Source: Tunturibacter empetritectus
GTDB taxonomy: Bacteria; Acidobacteriota; Terriglobia; Terriglobales; Acidobacteriaceae
NCBI RefSeq assembly: GCF_040358985.1
Contig: NZ_CP132932.1
Location: forward strand, 3,906,001 to 3,970,000
Reading direction: 5' to 3'
DNA: 64,000 bases
Numbering within the stretch: the first letter of the stretch is position 1; every line of letters starts with the position of its first letter. The notes beneath the pieces are model-generated. The model was not told where the DNA came from. It saw only the letters and a program-made list of their open reading frames with translations, and made no database searches. The position numbers and the translations under genes are program-made. Below, piece by piece: positions 8,686-16,655 of the stretch.

Positions 8686-9582
8686 TTGAGGGACACCGCG
8701 TTGAGCTTTGTACTGCTGATGATTTTTGCCGCGTCAATTCCAGCAACAACTATGGTTCCCGCCCAGCAGGTTTCGCCAGACGCTGGAGGCCTTCAGCGCC
8801 ACTACGCAGATGGAATGGTTTCCCATTATTTGATGACGGGTGACAACGATGGCTGGAAGTACACCATTCGAGCCGCCGACAGCGTGAAGCGCGATACAAA
8901 CGGTCGCTTCTATGAGGAGATCGGTTGGTCGGACCTCACCTCGAATACGCAGCAGACGCTCACACCTGCAAGCCTGGCGATGCGGCAAACCATTTCTCTG
9001 GATGACGCCGCTACATACCTGAAGGTGCCGAACCTTGCGAACGTTCAACCGCTCCTGATTGGGCCCATCACCGATACCCTGACCTTCTATAGCGATCTTC
9101 TATTAGCCATCAGAGCGAAGCTGGCGCGGCCCGGACAGACGGCCTATGTTTCGCGCACCACTCCCAATTCCTGGGCCGACGGACAGCGTGTCCTACTCGG
9201 CCAAGACGTGGTTGATTTTTCCCTTTCCGTGGAATCCTCAGACGCAGCCGGGCATACTAAGACTTTGCTTATCCAGCACGTACCTCCCCCTGAACTTCAC
9301 GTTCAGCAACCTGGGAAGTGGATGCAAGCGCCAACGTCGGCTAAGCCGAACAACTTCGTCCAGGTCTCCAGAGAGAGTGAAGGATTCAGCGCAGAGACCG
9401 GCACGGAGACCTTTGACGTGAGACTCGTTGTGGACACCCGTGATGGCCGGATAGTATCAGCGGCGATACACAACCCTGTCGTACTTAGAGTTCGCACTTG
9501 CACAGATCGTGAGCTCACGCAGTGTGGATCAGAAACGACAAAGACAATCCTCCGAGAGATTACTTTGAAGCTTGTCCCGTAG
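8686..9582 (+). CDS. Exported protein of unknown function
   Basis: A 298-residue protein with an N-terminal hydrophobic export signal (ALSFVLLMIFAASIPATTMVPAQQ). I do not recognise a family. The mature part is mixed, with no obvious catalytic motif, and ends in a segment with two Cys (VRTCTDRELTQCGSETTKT). The frame opens with a TTG at 8686 without a strong ribosome site; a second TTG at 8701 and an internal ATG are possible starts. It follows the long repeat element and has no clear operon partner; the next gene is convergent. The export signal and the absence of stops support a real gene. Confidence 0.65.
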   Translation: MRDTALSFVLLMIFAASIPATTMVPAQQVSPDAGGLQRHYADGMVSHYLMTGDNDGWKYTIRAADSVKRDTNGRFYEEIGWSDLTSNTQQTLTPASLAMRQTISLDDAATYLKVPNLANVQPLLIGPITDTLTFYSDLLLAIRAKLARPGQTAYVSRTTPNSWADGQRVLLGQDVVDFSLSVESSDAAGHTKTLLIQHVPPPELHVQQPGKWMQAPTSAKPNNFVQVSRESEGFSAETGTETFDVRLVVDTRDGRIVSAAIHNPVVLRVRTCTDRELTQCGSETTKTILREITLKLVP

Positions 9583-9684
9583 CCTGCAAGGCAGCCCGGT
9601 GCTGCGCGGCCGCATAGCGGGGGCGATTCACGGGCTAGGCTGCCGGTTCCTCGCGGAATTACCGGCATTTCAGACATTGAGCTG

Positions 9685-10608
9685 CTAGCGTGCCCTGAGC
9701 GGCGTAGTGGTGGGCAACTGGATTTCGTAGAGTTTGGCGGGGTCGAGATAGCTGCCTTGCCAACGGACGCCCAGGTGAAGGTGGGGGCCGGTGGCGCGTC
9801 CGGAGGCGCCGCTGAGGGCGATGATCTGGCCTCGGCGGACGCGGCGGCCTGCGGAAACTTCAATCTTTGAGAGATGCATGTAGACGCTCATGAGGCCGAG
9901 GCCATGGTCGATGATGACGCAGCCTCCTTCAAAGTAGAGAGGACGTGCGAGAACGACGCGGCCGGAGTTGATGGCGGCTACGGGGGTGTGGAGTTTGGCG
10001 TGATAGTCGAGGCCGCGGTGGACGCTGGCGACCTTGCCGTTGAAGAGGCGCTGATTGCCGAAGGAGTCGGACTGGGGCGCGAGGCGGAGGGGTGGGAGGA
10101 AGTTGCCGGTCCATAGCGGCTTCGCGGCTGAGGTGGCGAAGGCTTTGTCTTTGACGATCTTGTCGGCGGCGATCTGGCGGAGTGATTTGGGGTCGGGTTG
10201 AACGAACTTGTCGGGGACGGTGAGGGGAACCTGCAGGTAGGGTGCGGTCTCGATGGTGAGTTGCTGGTGCAGGGTCTGATGGGTTTTATCTTTGAGGTCT
10301 GCCTCGATGGTGAGTGGGTAGTTGCCGGGGGTGAGTTCTACATCGACACCGGCTAGTGCGTACCAGGTGTGGCGATCGGAGTTTGGGAAGAAGGAGATCT
10401 GGTGAGACTGCCAGTTGCCGGTGACGGAGAGGGCCGGGTTCGGCAGGGAGACGGTGATGAGGAAGGGTGAGCCGTTGCTGAGTTGTGAGGGGGCGATGAG
10501 GATGGAGTCATCGAGTGTGAGGCTGCATCGCGCGGGATGCGCTGCGAAGAAAGCTACTGCGGTGAGTAGAAAGGCTCGCAGGAGAGTTCTGTTCGTGAGA
10601 GAGGGCAT
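9685..10608 (-). CDS. M23-family peptidase (LytM-type), exported
   Basis: Predicted zinc peptidase acting on peptidoglycan cross-bridges in the periplasm. The start at 10608 (MPSLTNRTLLRAFLLTAVAFFAAHPARCS) gives a clean signal peptide of about 28 residues; the frame extends upstream into the neighbouring gene without coding signal. The N-terminal half is beta-rich with an LTIEADLKDKTHQTLHQQLTIE segment. The M23 domain near the C-terminus shows HRGLDYHAK, the glycine-rich GCVIIDHGLGLMSVYMHLS, and GPHLHLGVRW with the HLH zinc ligands. It is 43 bases downstream of another exported metallopeptidase-like gene, so the two likely form one transcript. Confidence 0.88.
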   Translation of the reverse strand: MPSLTNRTLLRAFLLTAVAFFAAHPARCSLTLDDSILIAPSQLSNGSPFLITVSLPNPALSVTGNWQSHQISFFPNSDRHTWYALAGVDVELTPGNYPLTIEADLKDKTHQTLHQQLTIETAPYLQVPLTVPDKFVQPDPKSLRQIAADKIVKDKAFATSAAKPLWTGNFLPPLRLAPQSDSFGNQRLFNGKVASVHRGLDYHAKLHTPVAAINSGRVVLARPLYFEGGCVIIDHGLGLMSVYMHLSKIEVSAGRRVRRGQIIALSGASGRATGPHLHLGVRWQGSYLDPAKLYEIQLPTTTPLRAR

Positions 10609-10651
10609 GAGGACAGAGTGTCTGACGGAAACAGGTGCCGGTGCCACGGCT

Positions 10652-11317
10652 TCAGCGGACGTTGCTTGCAAGCCACTCTGCGTAGCGCGGCTGCTTTTGT
10701 TCGATGTTGGCGCGATTGAACGGAGGACGGTCGGCATGGCCGCAGAGATAGGTACTTGCAGTCATGGCGAAGAACTCACCGACATTTTTGAGCATGTAGG
10801 CCTGAGGAGGCCAGAGGTCCGCGGTCTTCGCCCGCTCGTAGAACCTCAGAACATCTGGATTCTGGCGGCCCTTGGGCAGGCGGTCATTCTGAAAGGCGTG
10901 CATGAACTCGTGCAGCAGGATGGGGCGGTTATCCTGTTGCGGACGCAGCGAGACGAAGACACCTTTCTGGCCGAAGTGGCCTCCACCGCCGTGCTCGCCT
11001 TCTCCTACGGAGACGTGCACGGTGAAGCCGCGAAGAAACTGCTTGGTCGGTTCGGTCAGCGGGGTCGACTCAACCAGGTCGGTCTGTTGCTGGATAGCGG
11101 CCAACAGCGCCGGCTTCTCCGGGATAGCCTCGATCTCCTGGATATCGAAACGGTAGCCTCGGTAGGAGAAAGTTTTACCCTTCTCTTGACCCTGCACGGC
11201 GGGTGCCGGATCTGCAGTCTGGGCAGGGGAGGACGGTGTGAAACAGAGGTAGAGGATGGCAGACAGCAAGAGAAGCACTGTACGAGGTCTGCTGAAAAAC
11301 GAAGAGGGATTCCTCAT
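10652..11317 (-). CDS. Exported HExxH metallopeptidase-like protein
   Basis: A 221-residue protein with an N-terminal signal (RPRTVLLLLSAILYLCFTPSSPAQ). HEFMH at residues 136-140 matches the zinc-binding HExxH motif. A Glu at 181 within NVGEFFAMTAS, about 40 residues later, could be the third ligand as in gluzincins. That reading is inferred. The family is not one I can name. Its expected substrate would be a periplasmic or cell-wall polypeptide. It lies upstream of the M23 peptidase on the same strand, only 43 bases away, suggesting a cell-wall or protein-processing unit. Confidence 0.72.
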   Translation of the reverse strand: MRNPSSFFSRPRTVLLLLSAILYLCFTPSSPAQTADPAPAVQGQEKGKTFSYRGYRFDIQEIEAIPEKPALLAAIQQQTDLVESTPLTEPTKQFLRGFTVHVSVGEGEHGGGGHFGQKGVFVSLRPQQDNRPILLHEFMHAFQNDRLPKGRQNPDVLRFYERAKTADLWPPQAYMLKNVGEFFAMTASTYLCGHADRPPFNRANIEQKQPRYAEWLASNVR

Positions 11318-11377
11318 GTCTCCCTCATCATATGCCTGATAGGTAAAAGCCTGCGAGGCGGATGCTACGAAAGCAAA

Positions 11378-11446
11378 CCCAAGGGGCTAAACCCCGCGTC
11401 GTTGGCGGGTCTGATTGCCGAGGCTAAAGCCTTGGCTTACCTAGAA
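11378..11446. repeat. CTAAA-core hairpin repeats (REP-like)
   Basis: Two small palindromes share a CTAAA centre: GGGGCTAAACCCC (11383-11395) and AGGCTAAAGCCT (11421-11432), separated by a GCG-rich linker. The same design with different arms occurs at 51904-51958. The rest of the 11318-11561 gap shows no gene. This resembles paired-hairpin REP elements; no transposase was seen nearby. Confidence 0.6.
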
Positions 11447-11561
11447 GCAAAAGCTGTTTTTCGAACTTTCAAGAGGACAATCTCATCAGACTTCCTTAGA
11501 GGGTTTGCGACTGGCGAAGGCGAGGACCAGCGCGGTGATATTCTAGCCAAAATCAGTAGGA

Positions 11562-13289
11562 ATGAGGCCTCAGTTTTTCATGTCAAACCAGAACACTCCC
11601 CAGAGCACTCCGAAGTTCGATCCGTCCGTTGAACCTATTGAAGCCGTTGAGTCTATCGAATCTTTCGACGCGATTCTGTCGGAGTATGAACAGACGCACT
11701 CGCGCCGCTCGGGTGAGGGTGGCAAGCAGATAGCGGGAACGGTGGTTGCGGTGTCGGCTGATTCGGTGTTTGTGGATATTGGGTACAAGACGGAGGGTGT
11801 GTTGCCGCTGTCTCTGTTTGAGAGTGCGGGAGAGACGGTGGAGCCGGGCGGCAAGCTGCTGGTTTCGGTGAAGGGGCGCAACGAAGAGGGGTACTACGAG
11901 CTGTCGCGGATGCGGGTGGAGCTGCCGAAGGACTGGAGCGCGCTGGAGCAGGCGTTTGCGGAGAAGACGGTGATTGCGGGGACGGTGACAGGCGTGGTGA
12001 AGGGCGGCCTGACGGTGGATGTTGGGGTGAGGGCGTTTATGCCGGGGTCGCGAAGTGGGGCGCGCGATGCGGCGGAGATGGAGAAGCTGGTGGGGCAGGA
12101 GATTCGCTGCCGGATCATCAAGCTGGATGTGGCGGAGGATCTGGTTGTGGATCGGCGGACGGTGGCGGAGGAGGAAGATCGTTCGACCAAAGAGCGGCGG
12201 TTTGGGGAGATCAACGAGGGCGACGTGGTTTCGGGGACGGTGCGCAGTTTGACGGACTATGGCGCGTTTGTCGACATCGGTGGAGTGGATGGGTTGTTGC
12301 ACATCAGCGACATTGCGTGGGCTCGGGTGGAGAAGCCAGCGGATGTGTTGACGGTGGGGCAGCAGATTGAGGCGAAGGTATTGAAGGTGGAGGCAGCGGG
12401 GAAGAGGATCGCGCTGGGGATGAAGCAGTTGATGGCGCATCCTTGGGATGCGGTGGCGGGGAGGTATGTTGCGGGAGAGCGGGTGCGGGGTGCGGTGACG
12501 CGGGTGACGGACTTTGGTGCGTTTGTGGAGTTGGAGCCAGGCGTTGAGGGGATGGTGCACGTCTCGGAGATGTCGTGGGTGAAGAAGGTGAGGAAGCCGG
12601 GTGACCTGGTGAAGCCGGGCGATGTGGTGGAGGTGATGATTCTCGGCGTGAGTGTGCCGGAGCGAAGGATGTCGCTGGGGCTGAAGCAGACGCTGGGCGA
12701 TCCGTGGGTGGATGCGGCGGAGAGGTTTATGGTGGGCTCGCAGGTGGAGGGGCCGGTGGTGAGCTTTACGAAGTTCGGCGCGTTTGTGCAGTTGACGGAG
12801 GGTGTTGAGGGGATGATTCATGTCAGCGAGATCAGCGCGGAGAAGCGGGTGGAGCGGCCGCAGGATGTGCTGCGAGCGGGGCAGGTGGTGAAGGCGAAGG
12901 TGCTCGATTTCGACAGGGAGAAGAGGCAGATCAGGCTGAGTATGAAGCAGTTGGTGCCGACGGGGTTGGAGGAGTACATCGCTGAGCACAACGAAGGGGA
13001 TGTGGTGACGGGGCGGTTGATTGAGGTTGCGGGCGAGCAGGGGACGGTGGAGTTGGGTGAAGGGATTCGCGTGCGCGCGTGGCTGATGGCGGAGGCTGCG
13101 GCGAAGGAAGAGGCGAAGCCGGGGGCGGTGGATCTTTCGTCGTTGGGGTCGATGCTGGCGTCGCGATGGAAGAATGGGCCGAGTGCGGCTGAGGCGAAGG
13201 CGGAGCCGGTTCGCGCGGGGCAGATTCGTAGCTTTCGGATTACGCTGCTGGATCGCGAGGCGAAGAAGGTGGAAGTTCAGCTGGTCTGA
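11562..13289 (+). CDS. rpsA: S1 RNA-binding-repeat protein (ribosomal protein S1-like)
   Basis: A 575-residue cytoplasmic protein made of about five to six S1 OB-fold repeats. Visible repeats start at IAGTVVAVSADSVFVDIGYKTEG, IAGTVTGVVKGGLTVDVG, VSGTVRSLTDYGAFVDIGGVDG, VRGAVTRVTDFGAFVELEPGVEG and VEGPVVSFTKFGAFVQLTEGVEG; a degenerate one is near VTGRLIEVAGEQG. Each canonical unit ends with a LLHISDIAW- or MVHVSEMSW-type segment. This is the layout of ribosomal protein S1, which helps mRNA bind the 30S subunit. An ATG at 11580 (MSNQNTPQ) is an alternative start. The degenerate last repeat leaves room for a paralogue rather than the main S1. Confidence 0.85.
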   Translation: MRPQFFMSNQNTPQSTPKFDPSVEPIEAVESIESFDAILSEYEQTHSRRSGEGGKQIAGTVVAVSADSVFVDIGYKTEGVLPLSLFESAGETVEPGGKLLVSVKGRNEEGYYELSRMRVELPKDWSALEQAFAEKTVIAGTVTGVVKGGLTVDVGVRAFMPGSRSGARDAAEMEKLVGQEIRCRIIKLDVAEDLVVDRRTVAEEEDRSTKERRFGEINEGDVVSGTVRSLTDYGAFVDIGGVDGLLHISDIAWARVEKPADVLTVGQQIEAKVLKVEAAGKRIALGMKQLMAHPWDAVAGRYVAGERVRGAVTRVTDFGAFVELEPGVEGMVHVSEMSWVKKVRKPGDLVKPGDVVEVMILGVSVPERRMSLGLKQTLGDPWVDAAERFMVGSQVEGPVVSFTKFGAFVQLTEGVEGMIHVSEISAEKRVERPQDVLRAGQVVKAKVLDFDREKRQIRLSMKQLVPTGLEEYIAEHNEGDVVTGRLIEVAGEQGTVELGEGIRVRAWLMAEAAAKEEAKPGAVDLSSLGSMLASRWKNGPSAAEAKAEPVRAGQIRSFRITLLDREAKKVEVQLV

Positions 13290-13329
13290 AAGATTATCAA
13301 GAATAAATTCGCAGTAGTGAGATTAGGGA

Positions 13330-13755
13330 TTGCCCTTAGTTTTCAATGTGCTGCGGGCAGCCGAGGGGTTTGGGTTGATTCAGGCTCGGTTCTGCGGCGC
13401 TTTTGTGGCTGAGATACTGCGCTATATTAGATTTATTGTGTTCAGCCTGAGGCCAAAACCGAATGCGCAGGGTTCGTGGAGAGTCTTCTTCGCGCTGCTT
13501 TGTGTGTTGCTGGTTCTGGCGACCGGGACGATTCAGGCTGTTCACTCCCACCCGGTTGGCGACATCTCGCATGCGGATTGCGCACTCTGCGTTACGGCTC
13601 ACGTTGCGGTAGAAGTTGCCCAGCCGCCGGTTGCGCTGGTGGTTGCCTCCGTCGTATCTGCAGTAGAGGTCTTCGATCCGTCGACGCGGACGAAGACTTT
13701 TTTCACGTTCGCACTCTATACCCGACCTCCGCCTGTTGACTTCGTTCTCGCTTAG
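13330..13755 (+). CDS. Small membrane protein with HADCALC motif
   Basis: A 141-residue reading frame ending 42 bases before the TonB receptor. One hydrophobic segment (WRVFFALLCVLLVLATGTIQAV) is followed by HSHPVGDISHADCALCVTAHVAVEVAQPP, with spaced His and two Cys that could bind a metal or haem. That function is inferred. The N-terminal part before residue 37 is doubtful: starts could be the TTG at 13330 or the GTG at 13438, neither with a good ribosome site. The order small His/Cys protein then TonB-dependent receptor suggests a linked role in metal uptake or sensing. Confidence 0.6.
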   Translation: MPLVFNVLRAAEGFGLIQARFCGAFVAEILRYIRFIVFSLRPKPNAQGSWRVFFALLCVLLVLATGTIQAVHSHPVGDISHADCALCVTAHVAVEVAQPPVALVVASVVSAVEVFDPSTRTKTFFTFALYTRPPPVDFVLA

Positions 13756-13797
13756 AAACGACGTCAAAGATCAGGTTTAAACTCAAGGGGGTTGTGT

Positions 13798-16581
13798 ATG
13801 CACACGTCGAAACGACGCGTCATCTTCGCATTATTTGTAGTTTTCTTTGTTTTCAGTAGTGCGGTTTTTTGGTCGCAGTCTGCTGGAAATGCCGGCACTG
13901 TGGTTGGTACGGTAACGGACGCGACGGGTGCTATTGTGCCGGGGGCCACGGTGTCGATTGAGAATCCGGTGAGCGGGTATAGCCGCGTGACTACGACGGA
14001 TAGCTCGGGGCACTATCAGTTTACGAACCTGCCGCTGAATCCTTATCACGTTGTGGTTTCGTTGACGGGGTTTGCGTCTTCGACTCAGGATGTTCAGGTC
14101 AGGTCGTTTGTGCCAATCGTGGTGAAGACCAGTCTGACTATCGGCGCAACTTCGACGGTTGTGAATGTGACGGGGAGCGATCTGGTGGAGAGCGATTCGA
14201 CGTTCCATACGGATGTGGATCGCGGCCTGTTCGACAAGCTGCCGCTCGAGAGCCAGTCTTCTTCGCTCAGCTCGCTGGTGACTCTGTCGTCGCCGGGTGT
14301 CGCTGCTGATTCGAATGGGCTGTTTCATGGGTTGGGTGACCATGCTTCGAACTCCTTCTCGATTGATGGCCAGCCGATTACGGATCAGCAGAGCAAGGTT
14401 TTTTCGAACCAGATTCCTTCGAACTCGATTCAGTCGATTGAGGTGATCTCGGGCGCGCCGCCGGCGGAGTTTGGGGGCAAGACGAGCCTTGTCATCCAGG
14501 TGACGACGCGGTCGGGACTTGGAGTGAAGAAGCCAACCGGGAGTGTGACCACCTCGTATGGAAGCTTCGGTTCGTCGACTGGCGGGATCGATCTGAGCTA
14601 TGGCGGGGAGAAGTGGGGGAACTTCGTTGAGGTGGATGGACTGAATACTGGCCGCTTCCTCGATCCTCCAGAGTTCACGGTCTTTCACGACAAGGGCAAT
14701 GAGGTTAATGTGTTTGACCGTATCGACCGTCAGCTTTCGGCGGTGGACTCGGTTCACCTGAACCTGAACTACAGCCGTTCATGGTTTCAGACGCCGAACT
14801 CCTTCGACAATCTGAATGTGCAGAACGTGATTATCGGAGGAGCGGGAGCGAATCCTGTCTTCGCGAATGTGGGAAATACGGATCAACGTTCGAAGATTGG
14901 GACCTTTGATATTGCGCCGACGTATACGCGAACGATTGGGGCGAACTCGGTCTTTAATTTTGGTCCGTATATTCGCAAGGATCAGTATGACTACTATCCG
15001 AGCGGGAATCCTCTGGCTGATCTTGGTCCGCCGAATCTGCAGAATCAGACGATCGCGCAGACTCGCTCGCTGACGAACGCCGGCGTGCACACCGATATTT
15101 CTTATGTGAGGGGGAATAACAATATTAAGGTCGGAGCCAATTACTCGCAGACGTTTTTGCGAGAGAGCGACACGCTCGGTGTGGTTTCGAATACCTTCAA
15201 CTCGCCGTGCACCGATGGCGCGGCGAATCCTGTGAACGGGTTCAGTGATCCATCGCAGTGTGCGGCCGCGGGGCTGTTTCCGAATGATGGCGTTCTGGCC
15301 GGCCAGCTTGGATCTGCTACCACTCCCTTCAACCCGGTGCTGCTGCCATTCGATTTGACTCGCGGCGGCGGGCAGTTCAACTTTATCGGGCACACGGATG
15401 TGAAGGAGTTGGCTCTGTATGCCCAGGATCAGATCAAGGCAGGGAACTGGCTCTTCAATCTTGGTATCCGTGGTGATTTCTATAACGGCTTGACGGTTGC
15501 TCGTCAGGCTGAGCCTCGCGTTGGTATCGCTTATACCGTGAAGCAGACGAACACGGTGTTGCGTCTCTCATATGCACGGACGCTGGAGTCGCCGTTCAAT
15601 GAAAATCTCGTGCTGTCCAGTCAAGGCTGTGAGAATGCGGTTCTTTCGCCGTTGCTTTCGTGTACGCCTGGGGTCTCGGGAACACTGCAGCCTGGATTTA
15701 AGAATGAGTTTCATGCAGGTCTGCAACAGGCGTTTGGCAAGAACTTTGTCGTAAGCGGCGACTACATCTGGAAGTACACCCACAATGCTTTCGACTTCAG
15801 CGTGCTGGGGAATACTCCGATCACCTTTCCGATCGACTGGCATAATTCGAAGATTCCAGGATTTGCTTTGCGGGCCGACGTTCCGAACATTCACAACTTC
15901 TCAGCGTTTGTAGTTATGTCGTCTGTAGCAGCCCGGTTCTTTCCTCCGCAGGTTGCGGGGGCTGGAGCGACGGTGGGCGGCAGCGGGTTTCCGTTCCGGA
16001 TCGACCATGATGAACGATTCAATGAAAACACGCACGCACAATATCAGATTCCGGGAAAGCATAGCCCGTGGGTTGGATTCAACTGGCGGTTCGATAGTGG
16101 ACTGACGGCGGGATCTGTGCCGTGCTACAACGTGACCGATCCGAACAGCCTGTGTAATCCAGCGAACGGAGGTCCGTCAATCACGATCAACGGGCAACCG
16201 GGAATCGATCTGAGTGGATTGACGCCGGATCAGCAGTTTCAGGCTGGGCTTACGTGCAATGGAGTGAAGGCGACTCCGTATGTTGGCATTCCGGGCAATC
16301 AGTGCCTGGCTTCGGAGCTTACTTCGAAGCTGGTGTCGATTCCTGCGCCTGGAACGGAGAATGACGATAAGCATCCGCCGCGTATCGCTGAGCGCAGTCT
16401 GTTCGATGCTTCGATTGGGCAGGATAATCTGTTCAACGGCGATAAGAACAAGTGGAGTCTACGTCTGACGGGTGTGAACATCACGAACAAGTATGCGCTC
16501 TACAACTTTCTCTCGACGTTCAGCGGGACGCACTATGTGACGCCGCGTGCCTTGACGGCGGAGCTTGGGTTCCACTTCTAA
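13798..16581 (+). CDS. TonB-dependent receptor with carboxypeptidase-regulatory-like N-domain
   Basis: Outer-membrane active transporter of about 927 residues. The start is the ATG at 13798 after an AAGGGGG ribosome site. Signal peptide: RRVIFALFVVFFVFSSAVFWSQSA. Residues about 30-110 are the CarboxypepD_reg-like beta-sandwich (GTVVGTVTDATGAIVPGATVSIENPVSG). The plug follows (NSFSIDGQPITDQQSKVFSNQIPSNSIQSIEVISGAPPAEFGGKTS). The remainder is the strand-rich barrel, ending in the aromatic terminus TAELGFHF. This architecture is very common in Acidobacteria. The substrate cannot be read from sequence. It converges on the glucan synthase gene across a shared terminator. Confidence 0.93.
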   Translation: MHTSKRRVIFALFVVFFVFSSAVFWSQSAGNAGTVVGTVTDATGAIVPGATVSIENPVSGYSRVTTTDSSGHYQFTNLPLNPYHVVVSLTGFASSTQDVQVRSFVPIVVKTSLTIGATSTVVNVTGSDLVESDSTFHTDVDRGLFDKLPLESQSSSLSSLVTLSSPGVAADSNGLFHGLGDHASNSFSIDGQPITDQQSKVFSNQIPSNSIQSIEVISGAPPAEFGGKTSLVIQVTTRSGLGVKKPTGSVTTSYGSFGSSTGGIDLSYGGEKWGNFVEVDGLNTGRFLDPPEFTVFHDKGNEVNVFDRIDRQLSAVDSVHLNLNYSRSWFQTPNSFDNLNVQNVIIGGAGANPVFANVGNTDQRSKIGTFDIAPTYTRTIGANSVFNFGPYIRKDQYDYYPSGNPLADLGPPNLQNQTIAQTRSLTNAGVHTDISYVRGNNNIKVGANYSQTFLRESDTLGVVSNTFNSPCTDGAANPVNGFSDPSQCAAAGLFPNDGVLAGQLGSATTPFNPVLLPFDLTRGGGQFNFIGHTDVKELALYAQDQIKAGNWLFNLGIRGDFYNGLTVARQAEPRVGIAYTVKQTNTVLRLSYARTLESPFNENLVLSSQGCENAVLSPLLSCTPGVSGTLQPGFKNEFHAGLQQAFGKNFVVSGDYIWKYTHNAFDFSVLGNTPITFPIDWHNSKIPGFALRADVPNIHNFSAFVVMSSVAARFFPPQVAGAGATVGGSGFPFRIDHDERFNENTHAQYQIPGKHSPWVGFNWRFDSGLTAGSVPCYNVTDPNSLCNPANGGPSITINGQPGIDLSGLTPDQQFQAGLTCNGVKATPYVGIPGNQCLASELTSKLVSIPAPGTENDDKHPPRIAERSLFDASIGQDNLFNGDKNKWSLRLTGVNITNKYALYNFLSTFSGTHYVTPRALTAELGFHF

Positions 16582-16599
16582 CAGTAGCGCGGAGCAAAG

Positions 16600-16639
16600 A
16601 AAGATGGGCGGTGGGATTGAATCCACTGCCCATCTTTTT
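16600..16639. terminator. Bidirectional terminator between convergent genes
   Basis: AAAGATGGGC-GGTGG pairs with CCACT-GCCCATCTTT around GATTGAAT, with A-runs on the left and a T5 run on the right. It sits in the 74-base gap between the TonB receptor and the glucan synthase, whose 3' ends face each other, so it can serve both. Confidence 0.85.
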
Positions 16640-16655
16640 GTTGCGATGTGGGTTG

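Noticed and set aside
10415..11632. A 405-codon plus-strand frame across the metallopeptidase genes
   Set aside because: Antisense to two genes with signal peptides and catalytic motifs; no domain of its own.
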